DNA from: Brachypodium distachyon
Taxonomy: Eukaryota; Streptophyta; Magnoliopsida; Poales; Poaceae
Assembly (NCBI RefSeq): GCF_000005505.3
Contig: NC_016133.3
Location: forward strand, 9,672,001-9,736,000
Direction of reading: 5' to 3'
DNA: 64,000 nucleotides
Made by a program: the position numbers and the translations under genes. Shown here piece by piece: positions 50,007-61,880 of this stretch (the stretch's first letter is position 1; every line of letters begins with the position of its first letter). Below the pieces are notes generated by a model, which saw only the letters and a program-made list of their open reading frames with translations, was not told the DNA's origin and ran no database searches.

Positions 50007-51849
50007 GAGTAAAATACACCCGCGGCCCAACTATTATTGACGAGGTGCCAAGTTGGTTCTAAAATTACTAAATTCCATATTTAGGTCCCAATATTTTGTT
50101 AAGTGGGTCATGACGGGTCCTAAGCTTGTCCCGGAGCGTTTGACCGACCTATGTGGCGCATTGACAATACATGTCAGCAAAGGAGCCCATTGGACATGAT
50201 TGACGTGAGGAAAAATGCACCTGTGGTCCAAATATTATTGACGAGTTGCAATGTTAGTCCTAAAATTATTAAACTGCATATTTAGACCCTAATTTTTTGT
50301 AAAATGGGTCATGACAGGTGAAAGATCGGTATGGTCGACTAGAGGGGGGTGAATAGGCGACTAACAAATTTTACTTTTACTTTTCACTTTTAAGGGATAC
50401 AAGCATCAATACATGGGTTCACTAAAATGTCTAAATGATGAACACCCCTAGTATGATGCAATAGCCGAAGCACTAGCAGAAGCACAAGATAAACAATTTA
50501 GCTTAGCAAGTAAATAAGGGGGCAAGAATGATACCACACGGGGAGACGAAGATTTCACCGGAGTTCCACCTATTGGGATCGGTGTACGTCTCCGTTTGGA
50601 GGAGTGCTCTACCACAAAGGGAGAGATGCTACGAAGGCTCACTCTATTCTCCAACTCACCACACCACAAAGATGGGATGAGCTCTCACAACACCACAAAT
50701 GCGAGGTGAGTTCCACTAGTGGCTTCCTTGAGTGCGAACGCTGAACCCTTAAAAAAAAGGAGAAGGGCACAACTCCACAACTTAATTAGAGGCTCCTTCC
50801 CGAATCCTCAAGCTCCTCCTCACAAGATTGGAGGCCTTGAAGAGACAACTTCCGGCTAGGGATCCCAAAATTCCAAGAGTAACAAAATCCACCAAGGGAA
50901 ACGAGAGGAATCAACTTTTGATTTGGTGAAACCCTGGATCGAGCTCTTCTCAACCCTTCCTCAAAGTATTGGCTTGGGGGATGCACTAGGGAGAGAGATC
51001 TCGAGATTTGAAACTCTTGGTGTTCTTGAGTGAGAGAAAAGGGATGAACTGGGTGAGCTTGGGCTGCCAGACCCGTTGGGGACAAAGCCCCTATTATAGC
51101 CCTTCAAAATCCAAGAGTTACGACCAATTTCAGTTAGACCAGTACCTGGGCGGAGGAAGACCAGAAGTTCTAAGGGGTAGAACTTCTGCCCTGCTACCGG
51201 CCTCCTACCGCTATACGCAGCTGGATTCCAGTAGCTTTTCAGTACCTGACTAGTACTTGGGCAGAAGTTCTACCCACCGGAACCTCCGCTTAATTAGGCG
51301 GTAGTACCAGCTAAAACTGAAATTTTCTGGCAGGCCTAGCAGGATTAAAGCAACTCTCAACTCAAAACTGGGTTTAGGCTTTATGTGGCTGCATTCTAGT
51401 AGATTTGTGTACGTGAAGTTGATTCACCCAAAGCTTTTCCAAATGGACTCCCTTTTTATAGTATGGATTTTCCTACGACTCAATAAAATAAAAGGCCGTT
51501 AATCCTTATACGCTTCTTTCCTTTTTGAGAACGATGAATCGTGTCACAACACTAGTTATCAAATCTGAAAACACTTGGCGCACGATTAGTCCACAAGTTA
51601 TGTTATCATTAACACCAAAACTCATTAGGGATCGAAATGCCCTTTCAACAGGTCCTAACCTCAATAACTTAACAAAATATTGAACTGCATATTTGTAAAA
51701 TTGTTAAACTGCATATGTAGGTCAAACGCTCCGAGACAAGGCTAGGACCTGTTGTGACCCACTTAACAAAATTTTGGAACCTAAATATGCAGTTTAGTAA
51801 TTTTAGGACTAACTTGGCACCTCGTAAATAATAGTAGGATCGCGGGTAT
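50007..51849. mobile_element. Mutator-like element nested in a Stowaway
   Basis: The left end is GAGTAAAATACACCCGCGG and the right end, read from the other strand, is ATACCCGCGATCC; both continue as ACTATTATT(G/T)ACGAGGTGCC. The flanks ATGGATGTA (49998-50006) and ATTGATGTA (51850-51858) form a 9-bp duplication with one mismatch. A second, direct copy of the left terminus begins near 50211 (GAGGAAAAATGCACCTGTGG). A further insertion occupies 50320-51646. The left end resembles that of the Mutator-like element in MKK3. Confidence 0.7.
50320..51646. mobile_element. Unclassified insertion inside the Mutator-like element
   Basis: The segment interrupts a phrase that the host element carries intact elsewhere (GGGTCATGACGGGTCCTAA against GGGTCATGACAGGT / AACAGGTCCTAACC). 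It starts GAAAGATCGGTATGGTCGAC and ends GAAATGCCCTTTC, giving short GAAAG/CTTTC inverted ends, flanked by GACAGGT and AACAGGT. The early phrase CTAGAGGGGGGTGAATAGGC is one I recall as a very common start of repeats in grass genomes. The 1.3-kb interior shows no transposase. Superfamily unknown. Confidence 0.6.
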
Positions 51850-52302
51850 ATTGATGTATGTATGTTTAAAAAGCGTTTAAATACATGTAATATTTCGACA
51901 AATAATATTCCGGCCGGAGGGAGTAATTAATTTCAAATGCAATACGATGCTTACAAATTAGAAAGTTAAACAAGATCCTAGAGTTTAGGTCACTGCACGT
52001 GTGGAACAAAAAAATGCGTTAGGAACAAAAAATATAAGGGTTCGTGCAAGCTAAGCTTGTTTGGGTCCCATCATTTGGGCATGGAATCCTGCAATTTATT
52101 CTGGATGATGAACCAATTTGTTTGGTTGGAAAAGAATTTGGCACATGAATTAAATCTGAAATTTCATGGACTCACACCTATTCTAACTCAAATCATCTCT
52201 AAAAGACATCATTTTTCTATAATTTTCTCTCATTTTAAAGATACATATGGCCCACGAACATGATTTTTGAATTCGAAATTCATATTGAACCAAATAAAAT
52301 CC

Positions 52303-52367
52303 TACTCCCTTCATTTCATATTAGTTTTACTAAATTCTTGACAATTAATATGGAACATAGGGAGTAT
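52303..52367. mobile_element. Short Stowaway-like MITE
   Basis: The segment starts TACTCCCTTCATTTCATATT and ends AATATGGAACATAGGGAGTAT, imperfect inverted copies around AAATTCTTGACAATT. It lies about 270 bases upstream of the CCT4 start codon, within the likely promoter. Confidence 0.65.
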
Positions 52368-52637
52368 CCAATATTTGATTCCGATTCGTTTTTACCAAAA
52401 TGAAATCAAATGACTACCAAACGTAAAACGAAAACGAAAACAGGCCAGATTTCTGTTGGGCCTCCAGTTTCGGCCTGCTCGATTGCTGCGATATCTGCGA
52501 AAACCACCGCCATCCTATCGCGCACACTCTACGCCCTTCGAGAAAGAAAAGCAAGGGCGACGCCACGATCTGAAAAGCCCTAATTCGCACCTCCCACCCA
52601 AACCTCCTCCCTCGACCCCTCCCGATCCGCCGCCGCC

Positions 52638-55600
52638 ATGGCAGCCGTCGCCGCCGCGCCGTCCCGCAAGACGGAGACTTACACCGACACCAAGCGCCGC
52701 GACGACGTCCGCGGCGCCAACATCTCCTCCGCGCGCTCCGTCGCGGACGCGGTGCGCACCTCCCTCGGACCCCGCGGCATGGACAAAATGATATCCTCCG
52801 GTGACGGGGATGTCATCATCACCAACGACGGCGCCACCATCCTCTCCCGCATGTCGCTTCTTCAGCCCGCGGCCCGCATGCTGGCCGAGCTCTCCCGATC
52901 CCAGGACGCCGCCGCGGGCGACGGCACCACCACCGTTGTCGTCCTCGCCGGATCGTTGCTCCGGCGCGCGCAGTCCCTCCTTGCCGCCGGAGCCCACCCA
53001 ACTGCCGCCGCCGACTCCCTCCACCGACTCGCCGCCAGAGCCGTCGAGGTCCTCCACGGCATGGCCATCCCCATCGAGCTCTCCGACCGGGACTCCCTCG
53101 TCAAATCTGCATCAACAGCCCTCAACTCCAAGGTCGTCTCCCAGTACTCCAGCCTCCTCGCTCCCCTGGCTGTTGACGCGGCACTTTCTGTGGTTGATCC
53201 TGCCCACCCAGACCTCCTCGATCTCCGCGACATCCGCATCATAAAGAAGCTTGGTGGCACTGTCGATGATACTGAGCTTGTCCGTGGCCTCATCTTTGAC
53301 AAGAAGGCTAGCCATGCTGCCGGGGGTCCTTCTAGGATCGAGAATGCCAAGATCGCTGTCATACAATTTCAAGTCTCCCCGCCAAAGACTGATATTGAGC
53401 AGAGCGTCATCGTGTCAGACTATGCACAGATGGACCGCATCCTCCGTGAGGAGCGTAATTACATCCTTGGGATGGTTAAGAAGATAAAGGCATCTGGATG
53501 CAATGTTCTCCTCATCCAGAAGAGCATCTTGCGTGATGCAGTGACTGATTTGTCGCTACATTATCTTGCAAAGGCTAAGATTCTTGTGGTGAAGGATGTG
53601 GAGAGGGATGAGATCGAGTTTATCACCAAAACTCTTAACTGCTTGCCTATTGCCAACATTGAGCATTTCCGTGAGGATAAACTTGGGTATGCTGATGTTG
53701 TCGAGGAAGTGTCTGTTGGTGACGGCAAGATCGTGAAGATCATTGGTATCAAGGACATGGGGAGGACTGCAACTGTGCTTGTCCGTGGGTCGAACCAGTT
53801 GGTTATTGATGAAGCTGACCGCAGTCTCCATGACGCCCTATGTGTCATCAGGTAATATGTAACTTCGACTGAAGTAATAATACTATATTATATGCTTGAG
53901 TCGTCTAGATTGTACTTCTGCTTTCTAAGTCTTTTACGCTTATTTGTGAAAAGTTTTATTAGTAAATGATGAAGAGTAACTAAAATCTATTGGGTAGCGT
54001 AGTACCAGATATGAAAATTTGTCGAATGCTAGAATAAATGTTAACTATAGTTTGTTCATTGCACCTAATTGTACCTACACATGTGGATAGCAACAACTCA
54101 TTTTGTACAAAAGTAGTATGTGATCCTTGTATTATTATCAGATTGGATTGCAAAAGAGTATATGATCCTCAGGCTTAAGGACATAACGATTTTCTTTCAT
54201 ATTGTGTACACATGCTGTTCCATTTTGCATCTGCCATGACCATCATGGTTTTCTTGTCAAGGTGCTTGCACAAACTCTGTAGCAACAGCTTGTTTGGTAA
54301 AACAGAGTCAAGTTATCTCCATCTATATGCTGCCGTAATCACACATATCGGATACAAAGCTTTGCAGATGCCGGTAGTGTTAGGAGTCTGTTTAGCCTGT
54401 CAAATGTGCTACAGTTCTCAGTTCCTCACTAGGTGGTCAGGTGTGAGAGTGTGCATAGCTTAGTCAGATTCAACAGAAGTTCTTGTGCTATTTGTTTATT
54501 GACTGCTCAGAGTACTCATCAGGGTGGCATGTAAGCTTGTTGATATGTGTGGTAGATTTCTCACATGATATTGTGTTAAAAAAAAGTAGGCGAGGGTAAA
54601 TAATATAACTGTTACACAAGAGCGGACCTAATTGTATTGGTTGTCTTACCAAATGTAAGAATGCAAATGTTCTAGTAGTGGCATGAAACTTTATAATTTG
54701 TTATTTAGTGAGATGAGTTATAAAAATTAATCAATTATATGCTAAGTTACTTACATGTCTGTTTATGGTATACATGAGGTGACCTGTTGTCATGTATCCT
54801 TATCTTATGGGCATCTGGTTCTCTGTACTGGCAATAGGCTTGTCAAATTAACTTACAGCAGAGCAATAGGTGAGAGTGAAATATAGCGATGTGACGTGTG
54901 GGCAAGTCTAATTTTACTAGCCTATGATGAATATTAGAATGCGGATGTTTTAAGGTTTGGTTTTGCTCAGTTAGATACTCTGAATTAATTTACATGCAAG
55001 TTGCTGTCATTTCTTTTACGGTACATGACAATGGCCCTTTGTCAAGTATCATTATGATCTTTGATCTAACTAGTAAATGTGTGCTGTCAAGGTACTAAAT
55101 TATTCTGCACCTTCTGTTGAATTTTTTATTGCTTCAGCCTTCAGTTGTCTATTATTGTCTGTTTACACACCTAAGAGGCACCTTTTACCGGTTTTGTCAC
55201 ATTCGTGCCAAAATTGATGACTGCTTCATATTTTTTTTCTGCCTGTTAATATTAACACTTTTACATTCTTAGGCTTTTGTATGATCGATTCAATTTGAGA
55301 ATATTTATCGCGCAATTTATTGCTATATCCTCTCACCAACCTTGCAATAACTGCTCATGGTTGAAATTCATCTTGTGAAGTTTAGACGTGACAATATTGT
55401 GTATATAATGGGCTGGTAGAATTAACTTCCAAGCTTTCACCATACCGGTTGTTTCTGAATTTTAGTTACAGAACATCTGCTTGTTTGCAAAGTTGTATGC
55501 GTGATTTGTTGGTTTATGCATTAGTTCAGTGCGGTCTCTGTCTGTGCCTTATAGTCTGCAATAGTTGTGTAATCACAGGTAGCACTTGTGTAATTTGTAC

Positions 55601-56200
55601 GTCCTTGTCCTAAGTGTGGGAGATGGCATCTTAGTTTGTAGGGCCTTATAGGCACAAGTATTTGCATACTTGTAAAATGATTAATGCTGTATTTCAAGCT
55701 TTTTACGCCATTTTTATAGTAATGGTGTAGCAACTTTCATGAAGCAACTGAAACTACTTTAGAGTGTATAATTGATTATTTCTTCAATGTTCTGACCCTA
55801 TTGATGTTTATTTTCTAGGTGCTTGGTGAACAAGAGGTTTTTGATCGCTGGTGGAGGTGCACCTGAAATAGAAATGTCAATGCAACTGGCTGCTTGGGCA
55901 AAGGAGCTCCATGGGATGGAGAGTTACTGCATCAAGGAGTTTGCTGATGCACTTGAGGTCATCCCTTACACATTGGCAGAGAATGCAGGGCTTAATCCAA
56001 TCGCCATTGTCACTGAGCTGAGGAATCGTCATGCCAAGGGCGAGAAGAACACTGGCATCAATGTGAGGAAAGGCCAGATCACAAACATCCTGGAGGAGAA
56101 TGTTGTGCAGCCCTTGCTGGTGAGCACAAGCGCCATTTCGCTGGCGTGTGAATGTGTTAGAATGATCTTGAAGATTGATGATATAGTCACTGTAAGGTAA
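52638..56200 (+). CDS. CCT4: T-complex protein 1 subunit delta (CCT4)
   Basis: Two exons, 52638-53851 and 55819-56200, encode 531 aa, full length for CCT delta. CCT4 is one of eight subunits of the cytosolic chaperonin ring that folds actin, tubulin and other proteins using ATP. Visible motifs are [12 protein letters not shown] (40-51), ITNDGATIL (61-69), the nucleotide-binding GDGTTT (94-99), and GGGAPE (416-421) in exon 2. The [18 protein letters not shown] start and the [22 protein letters not shown] block identify the delta subunit. The ATG has a good context (GCCGCCATGG). The GC-rich 5' part of exon 1 against the less GC-rich 3' part is a usual grass-gene gradient. The intron is about 2 kb with no recognised insertion. 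Confidence 0.97.
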
Positions 56201-57682
56201 GGTCGTAAGGGAGATGTTCTCTTTTGGTATGTTTTGTTCTTTGTGGTGGATGGGCGCTTTGGCCTGTCCAGCTCTGTCTGGCTTGATGCTATGTAGGTTT
56301 GCTACTTAATTCTAGAATTCTATTTGTGAACGTGTGGCCTTAAATCTTGTTCTGGACTTGAGGCTTTGATGTCTGCTGAAGATGTCTGTATCCTGTATCA
56401 GTAATTTTTGCTCTACTTGGGTGAAATTATCAGGGGCGTTCCCATCTCTTCACTCCACGTGGACCACATGCCTATGTGATGTTAACAATGTTTATGTCCT
56501 TTATTTGCATATTAATTTTTTTGAGGTTCTGAGGGAAGTTCCAACTGCTGAGCTCCTCGAATCAAACTTTCAGTTGAGTAAAAACAAAGAATTCAAGCAT
56601 AGTGGGATATTGTAATCTCCATTTTGTTAGATGTTGTTCCCTATCTACACCACCTTCCAGGTCATCTCATTGTCAGTTGGAATCAATCACAAAGATTTTG
56701 GTGATTGCTACCTGTTGGGTTCTCCACAATGATGGATGGTTAGGGGTGGTGGAACAACAATAAGATGGACGGAGGCGAATCATTGCCATGTGATCTTAGC
56801 TCATTGTGCTGGCCATTTTGACCATATTTAAGCAGAGGACAAGACCTGATTGATGCACATGGTCAGACTCGTCAGAAACGATATGTTCAACATATTCGGC
56901 GTATGGAGACAAATACTTGAAAAAGGGAATATCTATACATATAAACTAGATAAAAACAGTAGTGCATCCTGCGACCTGATATATTCTCATCATTGGAATC
57001 AAGATACACTAGTTCATTATATAGCGCAAAATGAAAAGAAAAAAAAAGAAACACTTAGCCGTTGTTGTGGTAAATGCCCAAAGAGAAAGCAGCACATCTC
57101 TCGCACACCTGATCTCCTCGTTCAGGCATCGCATAAGATGTAAAATTTCTCTGACTCTTAGTCGAGACGTGATACCAATCATACAACACTTAGTCGTGAT
57201 AAGCACGGAGTGTATCTCAGATCATTCGTTTGTGAGTGTGAACCATGCTGGACATATCTTGGCAAGTTGCATCATGCATGGCTTGTGGTGTCCCCTGCAA
57301 CATGGCATTGCATAATGCTTGGATCAACTTGGATCAGTTGATGCATGCTCAGGGAGCCGAATTCTAATTATTTCTTTCTTGTGTCTAAATAATTCGTTGG
57401 CGCATGATCCTCTGCCATGTATTTGATGGAACTACTACTTTGTTTATCAAACTAGTCTAACTGAATCTATAATCAATGTATTACCCGCAAAAAAAAACTA
57501 TAATCAATGTAGAGAAGTAGAGGGCGACTAGAGGTCAGAGCTCCTCCTATATAAGGTGCAACCCAGGAGAAGAACATGACACAAACACCTGCAATACTTG
57601 TCATGAATTGATCATATATAGGCAGAGGTAAACACAACAACACACAGAGAAAAGAAGAGGATCGGAGAAGATATCTCTATAG
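56201..57682. other. Spacer between CCT4 and the WAT1-related gene
   Basis: The left half contains the CCT4 3' UTR and AT-rich sequence; the right half is the promoter of the next gene. Short open frames here have no family features. No mobile element was recognised. Confidence 0.5.
57548..57555 (+). promoter_or_regulatory. TATA box of the WAT1-related gene
   Basis: TATATAAG is a strong TATA-box match 135 bases upstream of the start codon. It predicts a transcription start near 57580 and a leader of about 100 bases. Confidence 0.7.
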
Positions 57683-60211
57683 ATGATGAAGATGATGGAG
57701 AGGAGCCCAGAGAAAGTGAAACTGCTGATGGGGGTGCTGGCCCTTCAGTTCTGCCTGGCGGGGTTCCATGTGGTGTCCAGGGCGGCCCTCAACATGGGCA
57801 TCAGCATGATCGTCTTCACCGTCTACCGGAACTGCATCGCCTTGGCTCTCGTCGCCCCTTTCGCCTACTTCCTTGAGAAGTGAGTGACCTCATCCATTAA
57901 TCAATGATGCATCCATCAGAAGCACACAACTTTGATTATTTCCTTAATGCATGGGCGACGTGTACGTCTCTGATTTATCTTACATTTTTATCTGCTAGGA
58001 AAAACAGGCCACCCATTACCTTCTCCTTGCTGGTCCAGTTCTTCCTTCTTGCCTTCTGCGGGTAATTAAGCAAGCTCATCGCATGTGTATTTTGTTCGAT
58101 CTAATTAAAGTCCAGATTACATGATGATGTAGGTTTGCTGCAGCCTGCGGATTATAATCAGTATTTCCTTACGGTTGTGGCCTGCCTTTTCAGGATTACA
58201 TGCAACCAGGGTTTCTATCTTCTTGGTTTGAATTACCTGTCTCCGACCTATGCATCCGCTATACAAAACACAGTTCCAGCGATCACCTTTGCCCTGGCTG
58301 CTTGTTTAAGGTACATATCAAACTTGCATGGTAGTCTTTCGTTCTTTCTTATAAGATGTTCTATCCTTGTACTAAGTTAAAAAAAATAAAGTTTGACCAA
58401 GTTTATAAAAAATATAGTAATATCTCAATATCAAATAAGTATGCTATAAAGGTATATATCATGACAGATTTAATAAATTGATTTATAGTTGTAGGTGTTG
58501 ATAGATTTTTCTACAAACTGGGTCAAACTTTTAAGAGGTTTCAATTAGGATAAAGCTAAAGCAAAAAAAATGGACGGATGGAGTTATATTTTTATTAATG
58601 ATCACTATGCCCTTCTAATATAGTTTTGAGTTTTGAATGTTAGTCTCTGTTTTCCAAAAGGAAACTGCACTAAGCATAAGTATGGTGTACTTTCGGTTGT
58701 TTATATTGATTTTTATTTCCTTGGTGAATGAACCTGCAGGCTTGAGCAAGTAAACATTAACAAGAGACATGGGATGGCGAAAGTGATCGGCACGGTGGTA
58801 AGTATAGGGGGAGCCAGCATCATCACTCTCTACAAAGGGATGCCACTGATGAACTTCAAGTCATTGCATATCTTGGGAGCCAGCAGCATTGTGTCTCCAA
58901 ACCTTGTTTGGAATTGGACTGTCGGCTGCCTATTCCTCCTTGGGAATTGCTTTGCCTGGTCTGGATGGATGGTACTTCAGGTGCCTACTTTTACTCAACT
59001 CACCATATGCACTAACAGTACTTATGTCGAGTCATACTAGTATTTTGTTGTTTTCACAAGCTTGAACTGGGCGTGTATACATGTGATTGAATGTTTCACA
59101 GACAAATCTTTAGTAATTTTGATGTTTTAATGGCCTGAAAAAATTCTTATGTGAGATATAAGCTTTACATGTATCACATTAAAACTCTCACTTTATTGAT
59201 TATCAAGCATATATATGTTGCAATGTTATGCATCATTTTAAGTAAGCATGAGGTAACTGGAACTCCATACTGGCAAAATGGTAGAACATGACGTCTGCAT
59301 GAACAAATATTCTTGTATGGGACTATGTTAAATTGAATAATATAATGAGTCGGGCCGAAATGTCCAGGTCCTATAACTCCTTATATGTATGCACATTATG
59401 GTTATTCCTAATAAATGTTTTTTTTATTATAGGCCCCAGTTTTGAAGAAATACCCTGCCCGATTATCAGCGCTTTCTCTCACACTAGTATTTGGGCTAGT
59501 ACAACTCTTGGTCATAGCAGCATTCAGTGAGAAAGACCCTGAGAACTGGAAGCTTCACTCTGGAGGAGAGCTCTTCACAATCCTTTACGCTGTAATTTTC
59601 TCCCCTGACGCTCCACAGAATCTATATATTTTTCTTCATATGGAAGTACCTACATTTCCTCTATGATCTACAAAAGAAAGTAGATTGGTTATTTGTTTTG
59701 AATCTTTTTTGCATGTGTAGCAAGGAAGCACCAAATTTTTCATTAATCGTTTGGACTCATCTTTTCTCCAGGGTCTGGTGGCTTCAGGGATTGCGTTGTC
59801 CCTTCAGATCTGGTGCATTCACAAGGGTGGTGCTCTCTTCACTGCTATTTTCCAGCCAGTACAAACTGTCATGGTGGCCATACTGGCTGCTGCTGTTCTT
59901 GGCGATGAACTATACACAGGAGGGTAAGATATTCTGTGCTAAAAAAGAGACGACACTTTCCATATGTTGGTATTTAAGAAAATAATATTATTCCGAGCAT
60001 TCAAAATGTGGGAGCTAACTTGTCATCCAAAACTCACAGGGTCATTGGAGCTGTCCTTATAGTGATTGGCCTCTACTTTGTGTTGTGGGGCAAGAATGAA
60101 GAGAGAAGCAAAACCGATAGTGACCAATCAAGTGAAGAAGATCTATCGAGGCATCTCCTCAACGAAGAACCTTCTCGAGAAGCTAAATGTGTGACAAATG
60201 ATGTTCCATAA
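57683..60211 (+). CDS. WAT1-related protein (nodulin MtN21/EamA-type transporter)
   Basis: Seven exons (57683-57879, 57999-58061, 58194-58310, 58740-58980, 59433-59591, 59772-59923, 60040-60211) encode 366 aa, the usual length. The protein has about ten hydrophobic helices arranged as two EamA repeats. Family blocks include FHVVSRAALNMGIS, VYRNCIALALVAPFAYFLEK, GLNYLSPTYASAIQNTVPAIT, LHSGGELFTILYAG and QPVQTVMVAILAAAVLGDELYTGG, with VIGAVLIVIGLYFVLWGK as the last helix. A hydrophilic acidic tail follows. Members transport auxin, amino acids or related solutes across the vacuole or plasma membrane; the substrate of this one cannot be read from sequence. The start Met could be either of the first two. 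Intron 3 contains a MITE remnant. A strong TATA box lies upstream. Confidence 0.93.
58370..58586. mobile_element. Stowaway-like MITE remnant in an intron of the WAT1-related gene
   Basis: AAGTTTGACCAAGTTTATAA near 58390 faces ACTGGGTCAAACTTTTAAGA near 58517 in inverted orientation, and the segment ends TGGACGGATGGAGTTA. The left TACTCCC end is lost. It is contained in the intron at 58311-58739. Confidence 0.6.
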
Positions 60212-61479
60212 GAAAACAACCATCATTTCTTGATTACGATTTTCCTTAAACAACATATAACACTAATACGGGAGATGCAAGGTCGTGAAGTGTGGATATA
60301 TAGTGGTAGTTTTTGCAGTTCATCTCTTTGTCTAGTTTAGGAATATTTACTTTATTGTATTATTTTTTCTATTGCTGCTGGGCAGTTGATTGTCACGGAA
60401 AGAATTCAGTTCCATCAAGTAATGGATTGATCTACTTAACACGAAATATCCAATTATCTGGTTTGAGTTCTACCCGGCAGTACACAAAATATTTCCTTTG
60501 CATTTCATTATAAGATAATCAGATATAATCTTAAAAAGACTAAGATGTTCTTTTGGGTGTATACTTCCATGACCTGCATACTGGTTATCTTTTTACATGT
60601 TCAATAGCACCATTCAAGTACATATAGACCACAGGAATAGCCATACTAAGAATAATAGCAATTTAGTGTTAAAAAAAGAATAGTGGCAATTTAAAATAAA
60701 AAACAGCAACAATGATTTCAAATTCGTTTAGTAATTTCAACTTACCAAAAGCATTATACTCCCCGGCAACTGTGCCAAAAATGTCTTGATACCAACTAGT
60801 GTAGGGAATCGATTGTGGCACCTTTCAACAATAAAAGAAAAGTAAATATCACGTAACCCCTACAATGAATGAAGTGTATTAAAGACTACACCTTTTGGAA
60901 TCTTATCACATAACCCTGACTTCTAGACTAAACCATATCAGAAAACCCTTATTTTGTCCATCAGCTTGGCTAATAGCGAAACTGACCATGGGTCCCACAC
61001 ATCAGCTTCAGAATAATAAAACGTCTTAGGTTAAGGCGGCCTAGTCCGGATCTCGGCCACGTCTTAATTTTGTAATAATGAAGTACCATTTTTCTGTCAT
61101 AATTAAAAAAAAAGCAGCACCAAAATTTCATGGTCATATAAATAAGAACAAAGAGAAAAGAAGGAAAAATGACAAGAAAATAGATATATGCCAGAATAAA
61201 GGATCAAAGTAACTAATTCAATGTTACGTTTCTCCAATCGAAAAACTCTATATTTGTTCTAGCCAAATTATTTTTTGGGCCAGCCCACGTGTTGAGAGCT
61301 TCAGGCGTAGGGACGCAAACAGGATCCCACAAATGACCCACTGCCCGTTCAAATCTCCTATTCATGGGATATCATTTGGGTCCCTATTCGGGTATTCCTA
61401 TTTGGTTCACTGTTCGGGTGTCATATTGCACTTTGTCATTTTTCTTATGTTTTCTCACCAAGAAGTGACCCTAGATTAT

Positions 61480-61880
61480 ACATGGCCATCGGGCTGGGCC
61501 TTTTCGAAAAGCCTGAAAGCCCATCGGGCTTGGCCCGTTTGCGCTGGCCCGGCACAAAACTAATCGGGCCAGGCCGGCCTGAGGCCCCGCCTGTGCCAAA
61601 CCTGGGCTTCTTCCTTAGGCCTGGGGCTGGCCCAGCACGGCCGATTATATTTTTTTATTATTTTTTATTTTGTTTTCTTATATTTTTCCCATCTATCCTC
61701 AAAACTCTGACTTAGCCAAACAATTTTGGCTCATTATGTCCATTTTTGGCCCATTCTAGCCTCTTTTTTTCTTTTCTTTTTCCTTAGCTAGGCCTTAGCG
61801 TAGATGGGCTTTCTCAGGCCGTGCCGGGCCGTACCTAGTACCGCGCCTGGGCTTGCAGAAGGAGTTTTCGGGCCTGGCCG
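61480..61880. repeat. GGGC/GGCC-rich low-complexity patch
   Basis: Phrases such as CATCGGGCTGGGCC, CCCATCGGGCTTGGCCCG, GGGCCAGGCCGGCCTGAGGC and CGTGCCGGGCCGTACC recur in direct and inverted order on both sides of an AT-rich centre (61645-61760). It could be a degraded inverted-repeat element, but no termini or target duplication were identified. Confidence 0.4.

Larger units (their letters stand above)
49955..51925. mobile_element. Stowaway MITE split by nested insertions
   Basis: The left part (49955-50006) starts TACTACCTCCGACCCATATT and the right part (51859-51925) ends AATATTCCGGCCGGAGGGAGTA. Joined across the insertion, these read as one Stowaway with a CAAATATGGATGTA...AAATACATGTAATATTT interior. 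The Mutator-like element at 50007-51849 sits within it. Confidence 0.75.
47436..52637. other. Gene-free, repeat-rich region between GWD and CCT4
   Basis: The two genes are divergent, so both promoters lie at the ends of this 5.2-kb stretch. It holds a GC-rich repeat-like block (47860-49060), a Stowaway element (49140-49368), a three-level nest of elements (49955-51925) and a short MITE (52303-52367). The sequence at 51926-52450 is AT-rich and unassigned. No host gene was recognised. Confidence 0.6.

Noticed and set aside
50448..51253. Short open frames in the inner nested insertion
   Set aside because: None exceeds about 100 codons or resembles a transposase; the frames stop and restart at random.
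52515..53057. Minus-strand open frame of 180 codons over CCT4 exon 1
   Set aside because: Antisense shadow of the GC-rich CCT4 coding exon.
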